This document shows, piece by piece, positions 14,176-20,972 of a stretch of DNA of 20,972 nt. The stretch is from an uncultured Collinsella sp. (GTDB lineage Bacteria; Actinomycetota; Coriobacteriia; Coriobacteriales; Coriobacteriaceae). The DNA is taken from contig CABUUB010000029.1 of the NCBI GenBank assembly GCA_902494625.1, forward strand, positions 1 to 20,972. Reading direction: 5' to 3'. A program made the translations under genes and the position numbers. The notes under the pieces were generated by a model that saw nothing but the letters and a program-made list of their open reading frames with translations, was not told the origin of the DNA and searched no databases. The first letter of the stretch is position 1. The number at the start of each line of letters is the position of its first letter.

Positions 14176-15564
14176 CTACTTGTGGAGCGCAGCCAGAGCG
14201 GGATCGACCGGCGCGGAAGCCTCCAGGTCGGAGACCTTCACAATGCCGTTCTCATCGGAGAAGGCACGGTAAATGGTCCGAATCGCCAGGTCGAAGTCCT
14301 TCTCCTCGACACCGATAATGATGTTGATCTCGTCGCAGCTCTGCGAAATCATACGCACGCTCACGCCGGCCTGGCCAAGCATGCCAAACAGATGGCCCGA
14401 GATACCCGCGCGGCCTCGCAGGTTACGGCCGACGGTCGCGATGAGCGCCAAGCCCTCGACAACCTCGATCTCGAGCGGCTCGACCTCCTGCTGGATGTCG
14501 CCCACGAGCGAGTACAGCGAATCGTGCACGTCCTTCTCCTGCACCACGGCGCCAAAGCGGTCGACGCCGGTGGGCATGTGCTCGACGGAAACGTCATAGC
14601 GCTCGAAGACCGAAAGCGCACGGCGCATAAAGCCGACGCGCGGCTTGGTGCGGTCGCGGGCAACGTTGATGGCGACAAAACCGCGTTTGCCGGTCACGCC
14701 GGTAATGATGGGCTCTGCCTCGCCCTCGTCAGCCGTCTCACTAATGATGGTGCCAGGGTCCTGCGGCGCATTGGTGTTCTTGATGACCAGCGGAATACCA
14801 GCCTCACGCACGGGGAACACAGCCTCCTCGTGCAGGACGCTTGCGCCCATGTACGAAAGCTCGCGCAGCTCCTCGTAGGTAACGCGGGCGATGGGCTGAG
14901 CCTCGGGAACAATACGCGGATCGGCAGAGTAGAAGCCCGAAACGTCGGTCCAGTTCTCGTACAGGTCGGCGCCCAGGCACTTGGCCAGGATCGAGCCCGA
15001 GATATCGCCGCCGCCACGGTCGAGCAGCTTGATCTGGCCCTCTCGCGTCGCGCCGTAGAAACCGGGCATAACAAAGCCGCCCTGCTGGCCGTACTCCTGC
15101 ACCAGCTCGGAGGTGCGGTTCATGCTGAGCGTACCGTCATGATGGAACGCCACAACCGTCGCGGCGTCCAGGAACGGCAGACCCAAGTACTCGGCCATCA
15201 GGCGAGCGGTGAAGTACTCACCACGGCTCACAAGCTCCTCAGTAGAGTAGCCACCGGAGCGAGCACGCTCGGCAAAGGCCGCAAACTCTTCGCGGATGGG
15301 ATAGGTAAGCTCCAGCTCGTCGGCAATATCAAAGTAGCGCTGGCCAATGTCCTCGAGCAGCTCTTCGCACGACACGTGGTACTTAACGTGTGCATTAACC
15401 AAGTAGAGCAGGTCGGTCACCTTGGTGTCGCCCTTAAAGCGGCGACCGCAGGCAGAAACCACCACAAAACGGCGAGCCGGGTCGGCATCGACGATGGCCT
15501 TGATCTTCTTAAAGTGTTCGGCGTCGGCGACCGACGAGCCGCCAAACTTGGCAATCTTAATCAT
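14176..15564 (-). CDS. lysC: Aspartate kinase
   Basis: The 462-residue kinase makes aspartyl-4-phosphate from aspartate and ATP, the committed step to threonine, lysine and methionine. The N-terminal KFGGSSVADA nucleotide/aspartate motif, VVSACGRRFKGDTKVTDLL, the FYGATREGQIKLLDRGGGDISGS kinase segment and GFYSADPRIVPEA are in order. Two ACT-type regulatory domains follow (about 300-450, with the second at ALIATVGRNLRGRAGISGHL), so feedback inhibition by end-product amino acids is expected. It is a monofunctional enzyme, not fused to homoserine dehydrogenase. ATG 15564 follows AAAGGTAA. It diverges from thrC across about 100 bp that must hold both promoters. Confidence 0.95.
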   Translation of the reverse strand: MIKIAKFGGSSVADAEHFKKIKAIVDADPARRFVVVSACGRRFKGDTKVTDLLYLVNAHVKYHVSCEELLEDIGQRYFDIADELELTYPIREEFAAFAERARSGGYSTEELVSRGEYFTARLMAEYLGLPFLDAATVVAFHHDGTLSMNRTSELVQEYGQQGGFVMPGFYGATREGQIKLLDRGGGDISGSILAKCLGADLYENWTDVSGFYSADPRIVPEAQPIARVTYEELRELSYMGASVLHEEAVFPVREAGIPLVIKNTNAPQDPGTIISETADEGEAEPIITGVTGKRGFVAINVARDRTKPRVGFMRRALSVFERYDVSVEHMPTGVDRFGAVVQEKDVHDSLYSLVGDIQQEVEPLEIEVVEGLALIATVGRNLRGRAGISGHLFGMLGQAGVSVRMISQSCDEINIIIGVEEKDFDLAIRTIYRAFSDENGIVKVSDLEASAPVDPALAALHK

Positions 15565-15668
15565 GGGCTGGAGGTTACCTTTCTAAAAAGCCTCTGCGAA
15601 CCTATTTTGCGCGCTCTGATACCATGGTTTCACCGATTGGGACCGAGGCATCCGAGGAGCAGTGTTAT

Positions 15669-17186
15669 ATGGGAACTTATCATAGTACACGAGGACGCAC
15701 TTTATCGTGCTCAAGTAAGGTGGCAATCCGCACCGGCATCGCTCCCGACGGGGGTTTGTTTGTCTCGGACGAGCTCGGCACCCAGCAGGTCGATATCAGC
15801 TCGCTTGCAGATAAATCGTACTTTGAAATCGCTCAAGATGTGTTGGGAATGTTACTGAATGATTACACGGCCGAAGAAATTTCGGCGTGTGTCGACGAGG
15901 CATACCGCGGCACGTTCGCGAGTGAAGAGGTTACGCCGCTCGTCAAACTCGACGCAGCGCCGGACGCTGACGCCCCTCAGACCTATGTGATGGAGCTCTT
16001 TGGCGGCCCCACAAGCGCCTTCAAGGACGTCGCCCTGCAGATGCTCCCCCGTCTGATGGCCCGCACTTCCGCCAAGGACGGCGGCGCCGAGCGCATCATG
16101 ATCGTCACCGCCACGTCGGGCGACACGGGCAAGGCCGCGCTCGCCGGTTTTGCCGACGCTCCGGGCACGGGCATCACCGTCTTTTATCCCGAAGGCAAAG
16201 TCAGCCGCGTGCAGAATCTGCAGATGTCCACGCAGGAGGGCGATAACGTCGCCGTCTGCGGCATCCGCGGCAACTTCGACGATGCCCAGAGTGCCGTCAA
16301 GCGCATCTTTGCCGATAAGGAGCTTGCCGAGCGCCTGGAAGCCGCCGGCACCGTGCTTTCGAGTGCCAACTCCATCAACGTCGGCCGCCTGGTGCCGCAG
16401 GTCGTCTACTACTTTGCCGCCTATGCGCAGCTGCTGCGCGCCGGCGCCATCGAGGCCGGCGACGCTGTGGAGTTCTGCGTACCGACCGGCAACTTTGGCG
16501 ATATCCTAGCCGGCTACTATGCCAAGCGCATGGGCCTGCCCGTCGCCAAGCTCATCGTCGCGAGCGACAAGAACAACGTGCTGGCCGACTTCCTGACCAC
16601 CGGCGTCTACGACCGTAACCGCCCGTTCTTCACGACCATCTCGCCGTCGATGGACATCCTTATTAGCTCCAACCTGGAGCGCATGCTCTATTTCCTGTCC
16701 GATGGCGACTGCGAACTCGTTGCCGGCCTTATGGAGCAGCTGGCACAGACTGGTCGCTATGAGGTGCCCGCCGAGCTGCTGACCAAGATCCAGAGTGTGT
16801 TTGGCTGCGGCTGGGCCAGCGAGGACGAGGTCCGCTCCGCCATCAAGAGCTGCTGGGATGCGAACGGCTACATGATCGACCCGCACACCGCTTGCGGCTA
16901 TCACGTCTTTGAGCAGGTCGCCCCCGCCGAGGGCGCCAAGGCCCGCGTGCTGCTTTCGACCGCAAGCCCCTACAAGTTCCCGCGCGCCTGCTGCGACGCC
17001 CTGGGCCTCGACGTTCCCGAGGACGACTTTGAGGCCATGCGTGTGCTCGAGCAGGCAACCAATACGGTCGCCCCGGCCCAGCTCGCCGAACTCGAGTCCA
17101 AGCCCGTCCGCTTCGAAGACGTCTGCGACGTAGCCGACATGGCCAACTACGTAGAGTCTGCAGCAAAAAAGATGGCTTCCAACTAA
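15669..17186 (+). CDS. thrC: Threonine synthase
   Basis: The 505-residue PLP enzyme converts O-phosphohomoserine to threonine. The N-terminus MGTYHSTRG is characteristic of the long (class I, yeast/E. coli type) enzymes. Lys119 in GGPTSAFKDVALQML is the Schiff-base lysine, and ATSGDTGKAAL binds the cofactor phosphate. PTGNFGDILAGYYAKRMGLP is also conserved. The start is ATG 15669, with GAGGAG nine bases upstream. The in-frame start at 15624 adds 15 residues with no family match. The gene is followed by a GCCGGC-GAAA-GCCGGC hairpin and then by palindrome 3 and thrB. Confidence 0.95.
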   Translation: MGTYHSTRGRTLSCSSKVAIRTGIAPDGGLFVSDELGTQQVDISSLADKSYFEIAQDVLGMLLNDYTAEEISACVDEAYRGTFASEEVTPLVKLDAAPDADAPQTYVMELFGGPTSAFKDVALQMLPRLMARTSAKDGGAERIMIVTATSGDTGKAALAGFADAPGTGITVFYPEGKVSRVQNLQMSTQEGDNVAVCGIRGNFDDAQSAVKRIFADKELAERLEAAGTVLSSANSINVGRLVPQVVYYFAAYAQLLRAGAIEAGDAVEFCVPTGNFGDILAGYYAKRMGLPVAKLIVASDKNNVLADFLTTGVYDRNRPFFTTISPSMDILISSNLERMLYFLSDGDCELVAGLMEQLAQTGRYEVPAELLTKIQSVFGCGWASEDEVRSAIKSCWDANGYMIDPHTACGYHVFEQVAPAEGAKARVLLSTASPYKFPRACCDALGLDVPEDDFEAMRVLEQATNTVAPAQLAELESKPVRFEDVCDVADMANYVESAAKKMASN

Positions 17187-17200
17187 ACCCCTTATTAAGC

Positions 17201-17216
17201 GCCGGCGAAAGCCGGC
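17201..17216 (+). terminator. GAAA-tetraloop hairpin after thrC
   Basis: GCCGGC-GAAA-GCCGGC lies 14 bases after the thrC stop and is followed by a pyrimidine-rich ACACCTTCTTTC. It is a compact but probably inefficient terminator that would allow some read-through into thrB. Confidence 0.55.
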
Positions 17217-17266
17217 ACACCTTCTTTCATCAGATAACCCCCGGGATGATGACGAACTGACATGCG

Positions 17267-17372
17267 GGTCTGCCTGTTTAGTTCGTCGCGAGTTCCGCAC
17301 GAGCCGGAAAGCACTTAATGTGCTTTCCGAGCGAGCCAGGACTGCCCGAGCAGCGAACTAAACAGGCAGACC
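17267..17372. repeat. Giant nested palindrome 3, between thrC and thrB
   Basis: The outer 19-bp perfect stem pairs 17267-17285 with 17354-17372. The inner perfect 10-bp stem CGGAAAGCAC (17305-17314) pairs with GTGCTTTCCG (17320-17329) around TTAAT. A collar separates them. The right arm ends four bases before the thrB ribosome-binding site (AGGAGA, 17376-17381). Besides belonging to the palindrome series, it could therefore affect thrB translation. Confidence 0.85.
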
Positions 17373-17387
17373 GCCCAGGAGATTCCC

Positions 17388-18269
17388 ATGATCAAGATCA
17401 CCGTCCCAGCAACAAGCGCCAACTTGGGCATTGGCTACGACACCCTCGGCATGGCCGTCAGCCTCTACTCGCACTTCACCTTCGAGCGCGCTGACAAACT
17501 CACCATCACCGGATGCCCCGAAGAATTCCAAAACGAGAACAACCTGGTCTACGTAAGCTTTGTCGATGCACTGGCCGCATGGGGCGAGCCGGCCTTCCCC
17601 GTCGCCATTGACATTCAGACTGACGTTCCCGTCGCTCGCGGCCTAGGTTCCAGCTCCACTTGCGTCGTCGCCGGCATCATGGCAGCTGCCGCGCTGACGG
17701 GCCATACCGTCGACCGCGCCGAGCTCGTCCGCATTGCCACCGAGGTCGAGGGCCATCCCGATAACGTCGCCCCCGCTATCCTGGGCGGTGCCGTTTGCTC
17801 CTTTACGCCGACTGATTCGCTCCCCCAGTGCCTGCGCTACGAGGTGAGCGATCGATTGCGTTTTATTACCGTGATTCCGCCCTACGAGGTGCATACGAGC
17901 GAGGCGCGCAAGGTTGTGCCGCAGGAGATTCCACTCTCCACCGCCGTATGGCAAATGGGCCGCATCGCCGGCATGACACGCGGCTTGGAGACTGGTGACC
18001 TCGACCTGATTGCCGCCGCCAATGACGACCGCATCCAGGAACCCTATCGTCGCCGTCTGATTCCCGACTACAACGCCGTGCGCGACACCTGCCTTAACGG
18101 CGGCGCCAAGACCATCTGGATCAGTGGTTCGGGCTCGACTCTCATGGCTGTGACCGACGACACCATCGTGGCAAAGTTCCTGCAGGTCAAGCTGCGCGAG
18201 CAGTTCCCCAAGTGTGATACGCATATTCTGACGTGCGACACCGAGGGCGCTCAAATCGAGTACCTGTAG
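17388..18269 (+). CDS. thrB: Homoserine kinase
   Basis: The 293-residue GHMP-family kinase phosphorylates homoserine to O-phosphohomoserine, the substrate of the neighbouring threonine synthase. It shows the N-terminal ITVPATSANLGIGYDTLGMA substrate motif, the ATP-binding PVARGLGSSSTCVVAGI loop, EGHPDNVAPAILGG, and the C-terminal GGAKTIWISGSGSTLMA motif 3. ATG follows AGGAGA. The gene is 201 bases downstream of thrC, likely co-transcribed at least in part. Homoserine dehydrogenase, the missing step between asd and thrB, is not in this window. The stop codon lies inside the outer arm of palindrome 4. Confidence 0.95.
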   Translation: MIKITVPATSANLGIGYDTLGMAVSLYSHFTFERADKLTITGCPEEFQNENNLVYVSFVDALAAWGEPAFPVAIDIQTDVPVARGLGSSSTCVVAGIMAAAALTGHTVDRAELVRIATEVEGHPDNVAPAILGGAVCSFTPTDSLPQCLRYEVSDRLRFITVIPPYEVHTSEARKVVPQEIPLSTAVWQMGRIAGMTRGLETGDLDLIAAANDDRIQEPYRRRLIPDYNAVRDTCLNGGAKTIWISGSGSTLMAVTDDTIVAKFLQVKLREQFPKCDTHILTCDTEGAQIEYL

Positions 18270-18448
18270 ACATCGCCGATCGGTCCCACCGGGCACCCAG
18301 GGGCATCCCCTTAAAAACGTCCTCGCACTTGAGGCCCGCTTATCCTGCTCCTTCGGAGCTGCGGATAAGCGGGCCTCGTGCTGCGGAATGTTTTTAAGGG
18401 GATGCCCCTGGGTGGCCCTATGGCAACGTGGCTAGCGATGTCTACAGG
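18263..18448. repeat. Giant nested palindrome 4, at the thrB 3' end
   Basis: The outer 14-bp perfect stem CCTGTAGACATCGC (18263-18276) pairs with 18435-18448 and includes the thrB TAG. The middle 24-bp perfect stem pairs 18295-18318 with 18390-18413. The inner stem has GCAC (18325-18328) with 18378-18381, and 15 perfect pairs 18331-18345 with 18363-18377. The apex is GCTCC-TTC-GGAGC (18347-18359). It is 186 bp long, against 185 for palindrome 1, with the same three-tier plan but different arms. Confidence 0.92.
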
Positions 18449-18508
18449 GACCCACGCTTTGAAGGGGCGCCGGGCTGATGTTCTGCATTTTATTGATAGG
18501 GGCACTTA

Positions 18509-19099
18509 CTAGAGGCAGGCTTCGGCAATGCGCTTTTTGAGTTCGTCGATGCCGGTACCGGTCTGGGAGCTTGTGATGATCACGTTTTCGGCCGGGACGT
18601 TGAGCTGCTTTTTGATGGCTGCTGCCTGGCGGGCCTGCTGGGTGCGGCTGAGCTTGTCGGCCTTGGTGAGGCAGACGATAAAGTTGAACTCGTTGCCCTG
18701 TAGGTAGTCAATCATGTCGTGGTCGAGCTTGCTGGGGTCGTGACGAATGTCCACCAGCGAGACGACCAAGTTAAAGCTGCGCTCGGAGTCGAAAAAGTCG
18801 CCGATAAGCTCGGCCCAGCGGTCGCGCTCGGCCTTGGAGCGACGGGCGAAACCGTAACCCGGCAGGTCCACGAAATGCACGTCGTCGGCCTCAAAGAAGT
18901 TAATGTTGCTCGTCTTGCCCGGCGTACTGGAAACCTTGACCAGGTTCTTGCGGCCAAATAGCTTGTTCATGATGGAGGACTTGCCCACGTTGGAGCGGCC
19001 GACGAAGCTCACCTCAGGGCAGGTGGACTCGGGAATCTGCGAAACCTTGCCGTAGCTGGCAACGAACTTGGCAAGCTGATAGTTAATGGAATCGGCCAT
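18509..19099 (-). CDS. engB: Ribosome biogenesis GTP-binding protein YihA/EngB
   Basis: The 196-residue TrmE-Era-EngA-EngB-type GTPase is needed for 50S subunit assembly. The G-motifs are G1 GRSNVGKSS, G2 STPGKTSN, G3 DLPGYGFARR, G4 TKADKL and the G5-like ITSSQTGTG. Its length is standard. The start is ATG 19099, five bases after AAGGAG; a GTG at 19105 would sit on the Shine-Dalgarno sequence. It lies 38 bases downstream of the nucleosidase gene and is probably co-transcribed with it. Its tail faces palindrome 4. Confidence 0.95.
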   Translation of the reverse strand: MADSINYQLAKFVASYGKVSQIPESTCPEVSFVGRSNVGKSSIMNKLFGRKNLVKVSSTPGKTSNINFFEADDVHFVDLPGYGFARRSKAERDRWAELIGDFFDSERSFNLVVSLVDIRHDPSKLDHDMIDYLQGNEFNFIVCLTKADKLSRTQQARQAAAIKKQLNVPAENVIITSSQTGTGIDELKKRIAEACL

Positions 19100-19137
19100 G
19101 GACACTCCTTGGTCGTAGGTTCTTACAAATAGACGCG

Positions 19138-19878
19138 CTATTGCGCAGCGGCAATGCGGCGGACGATATCGAGCGTGATGTCACTTGCGACACGCGCGTA
19201 CTCGAACAGATCGAACTCTCGCTCGCAAATTGCATCGTACGCCTCGTCACAATTATCGCTGATAGCGCGCAACACCAGGCAATCGACACCATTTTTGGTT
19301 GCGACATGGGCAATTGCCGCGCCCTCCATGCCGACACAATCGGCATGCGTCGCCTCGATAGCGTCGTTGCGCATGGTGGCTCCCGTCACAAATCGGTTAC
19401 CCGTGGCAATCGTGCCGACCAGGAACTGCTTGGTGCCCTCATTCGAAGCGACTGCATTTGTCGAAGCGTCAACAAACCCACGCTCAGCAAGCACGTCGGC
19501 GGCAATATCGACCAGCGCGGGCGTCGAGCCAAACTCCTCGAGCCCCGGTGCGGACTCGGCGATAAGCGCGGTATCGGTATCCAGATAGCGTAGGCGTTTG
19601 CCAATGACCACGTCGTCGATATGGAGCTTGGGGTTCAAACCGCCCGCAATGCCCGAAAACACAACAGCCTGCGGAGCATACTTGCTAATGAGGTGCTGTG
19701 TTGCAGCGGCGGCGTTCACCGTGCCCATGCCCGCCGTTGTGGCGACAACTGTCAGGCCGTCGAGCTCACCGCTCACAACGGTCAAGCCTGCCTCCCGTGC
19801 CTCGCAAACGTCGCTCAGCTCTTTCTTAATCTGCATGATCTCTTTTTCGAGCGCACCGATAATCGCAATGGTAGCCAT
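19138..19878 (-). CDS. mtnN: 5'-methylthioadenosine/S-adenosylhomocysteine nucleosidase
   Basis: The 246-residue cytosolic enzyme cleaves adenine from 5'-methylthioadenosine and S-adenosylhomocysteine, in SAM recycling and autoinducer-2 precursor formation. MATIAIIGALEKEI opens with the catalytic-site Glu12. VVATTAGMGTVNAAAATQHL, FSGIAGGLNPKLHIDDVVIG, GMEGAAIAHV (substrate ribose Glu) and VLRAISDNCDE (catalytic Asp) follow in the usual order. The start is ATG 19878 with GGGGA upstream; a TTG four codons earlier is unlikely. A short 38-bp gap to engB suggests an operon. Confidence 0.94.
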   Translation of the reverse strand: MATIAIIGALEKEIMQIKKELSDVCEAREAGLTVVSGELDGLTVVATTAGMGTVNAAAATQHLISKYAPQAVVFSGIAGGLNPKLHIDDVVIGKRLRYLDTDTALIAESAPGLEEFGSTPALVDIAADVLAERGFVDASTNAVASNEGTKQFLVGTIATGNRFVTGATMRNDAIEATHADCVGMEGAAIAHVATKNGVDCLVLRAISDNCDEAYDAICEREFDLFEYARVASDITLDIVRRIAAAQ

Positions 19879-20002
19879 GCCATTCCCCAAACCTATTCGA
19901 AATTCTCAACCACGGTATGGTACCAGCATTTTGACTCAACCGCGCAATACAAAGCCGCTAGACCAGCGCAGCGCGGGTATCGTAGAGGAGCGAAATGACT
20001 TG

Positions 20003-20821
20003 CTAGCCGATGGCGTTTTTTAGCTCCGCACGGCGCTCTTTCATGCCGGCCATAACGGCATTGCGCAACTCGGGCATGCGCGCGGTATCCATCTGGGGCA
20101 CGCCCTCAAGCCTATAGGGAATCCCCAACTGCTCATATTTGACGACACCCATGGTGTGATACGGCAGCATCTCCAGACCGACCACGTTATGCCACGGGGC
20201 AATCAGGCGACCGAGTGCCTCGCACTCCTCCACCGTGTCGGTAATACCCGGCACCACCACGTGGCGAATAACAACCTTGATCTTGCGACGGGCAAGCTCA
20301 TCGCCAAACGCCAGAATGCGCGCGGGATCGCAACCGGTCAGCTTTTTATGCTCGACGGGATCGGCATGCTTAATGTCGAGCAGCACCATGTCGGTCTCGT
20401 TGAGAACGGCATCGAACTTCTCGGGGTGGTTGGGGTCAAACGCGTAACCGCAGCTGTCAAGGCAAGTATGCACGCGGCCATCGGGGTTGTTGTGCATTGC
20501 ACGGAACAGATCGGCCAAAAACTCGGGCTGCAGGAGCGGCTCGCCGCCCGAAACCGTAATTCCACCGCTGCGATAGAACTCATGGTTACTCTGGAACTCG
20601 TCCATGAGGTGCTCGACGGTCACCATCGTGCCGCCGTTAACAGACCAGGTATCGGGATTGTGACAATATGCGCAGCGCATGGGACAGCCCTGGACAAACA
20701 CCACAAAGCGGATGCCGGGTCCGTCGACCGTACCCATCGTTTCAATCGAATGTACGCGGCCCAGGGCAAACGCGGAGTCCTCGGGACGAGCGTCCACACC
20801 CTCGAGCGTCATCTCAGCCAT
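20003..20821 (-). CDS. pflA: Pyruvate formate-lyase activating enzyme (radical SAM)
   Basis: The 272-residue iron-sulphur enzyme uses S-adenosylmethionine to install the glycyl radical on pyruvate formate-lyase under anaerobic conditions. The CxxxCxxC cluster motif is Cys46, Cys50 and Cys53 in GCPMRCAYCHN. It is followed by the SGGEPLLQPEF SAM-binding motif and LDIKHADP. Its length is that of short PflA, without an extra ferredoxin-like insert. ATG at 20821 is accepted as start. The expected partner pflB is not in the window but probably lies just to the right, because a terminator in the same orientation is visible at the right edge. Confidence 0.94.
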   Translation of the reverse strand: MAEMTLEGVDARPEDSAFALGRVHSIETMGTVDGPGIRFVVFVQGCPMRCAYCHNPDTWSVNGGTMVTVEHLMDEFQSNHEFYRSGGITVSGGEPLLQPEFLADLFRAMHNNPDGRVHTCLDSCGYAFDPNHPEKFDAVLNETDMVLLDIKHADPVEHKKLTGCDPARILAFGDELARRKIKVVIRHVVVPGITDTVEECEALGRLIAPWHNVVGLEMLPYHTMGVVKYEQLGIPYRLEGVPQMDTARMPELRNAVMAGMKERRAELKNAIG

Positions 20822-20938
20822 TCCCGCTACCTTGCCTCTCTTTGGTTTTAGTTACATAAATGCCAGAGCCATTCTAGCCCATACGTATGATGGCGAAACG
20901 GTTTAGCGGTCAATTAGGTCGTCCTATTTGAACCCACG

Positions 20939-20972
20939 AAAAAGCGGCGGGAAGGTTGTCACAACCCACCCG
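20939..20972 (-). terminator. Intrinsic terminator of a minus-strand gene right of the window (probably pflB)
   Basis: On the minus strand, CGGG...GGGTTGT pairs with ACAACC...CCCG around a 3-base loop (20947-20972), followed by CCGCTTTTTC, with the T-run at 20939-20943. It would end a transcript entering from beyond the right edge and so separate that gene from pflA. Confidence 0.65.

Noticed and set aside
15565..15668. Lysine riboswitch or T-box before lysC/thrC
   Set aside because: The gap is about 100 bp for two divergent promoters and shows none of the conserved riboswitch or T-box sequences.
14182..15858. Plus-strand open frame of 558 codons opposite lysC
   Set aside because: It covers lysC, which has full family motifs, and runs on into thrC in another frame, so it is a shadow.
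5073..18448. Giant palindromes as ordinary Rho-independent terminators or one IS/MITE family
   Set aside because: They lack T-runs and are much longer than terminators. The arm sequences differ between loci, and at two loci they include host gene ends, so one inserted family does not explain them.

Overview
The window is about 21 kb of GC-rich (roughly 60%) actinobacterial DNA. The gene set, codon use and an anaerobic pyruvate formate-lyase activase suggest a gut Coriobacteriia, most likely Collinsella or a close relative. This assignment is inference from gene content, not from a marker gene. Most of the window is housekeeping DNA in small, independently transcribed units. No rRNA, tRNA, CRISPR array, intact prophage or transposase gene was seen.

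Layout: (1) 1-2614, a D-2-hydroxyacid dehydrogenase (+) with its terminator, facing an M18 aminopeptidase (-). (2) 2776-5081, a membrane-anchored Ntn-type amide hydrolase and a 6-phosphofructokinase with a mixed active-site signature. (3) 5082-7186, a helix-turn-helix membrane regulator with three 18-residue repeats, two palindromic intergenic elements and a 106-residue protein of unknown function. (4) 7303-10775 (-), a two-gene ABC exporter of the FtsX/MacB type. (5) 11047-12575, a GyrI-like protein preceded by a near-perfect LexA (SOS) box, the truncated head of an Abi_2/AbiF-type abortive-infection gene that still has its promoter and structured leader, and an O6-methylguanine-DNA methyltransferase. 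(6) 12976-18269, a divergent threonine pathway cluster: lysC-asd on the minus strand and thrC-thrB on the plus strand. It covers aspartate to aspartate semialdehyde and homoserine to threonine, and homoserine dehydrogenase is absent. (7) 18509-20821 (-), engB, an MTA/SAH nucleosidase and pflA. A terminator at the right edge probably belongs to pflB outside the window.

The most unusual signal lies between the genes. Four large nested palindromes (5073-5257, 12835-12963, 17267-17372, 18263-18448) share one plan: long outer arms (doubled in two cases), an unpaired collar, and an inner stem with a small apical hairpin. Their arm sequences differ. At pfk and thrB the outer arm includes the last codons and stop codon of the upstream gene, so the far arm is an inverted copy of that gene end. 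This fits local templated (snap-back) synthesis, or selection on architecture, better than a dispersed mobile repeat. Two smaller palindromes (6466-6536 and 6603-6732), a tandem pair of hairpins with compensatory base changes (12654-12733) and a 50-bp terminator-like repeat present in four copies add to the intergenic structure.

Start codons were chosen from ribosome-binding sites and family N-termini. All functional calls rest on motifs read by eye, without database searches.
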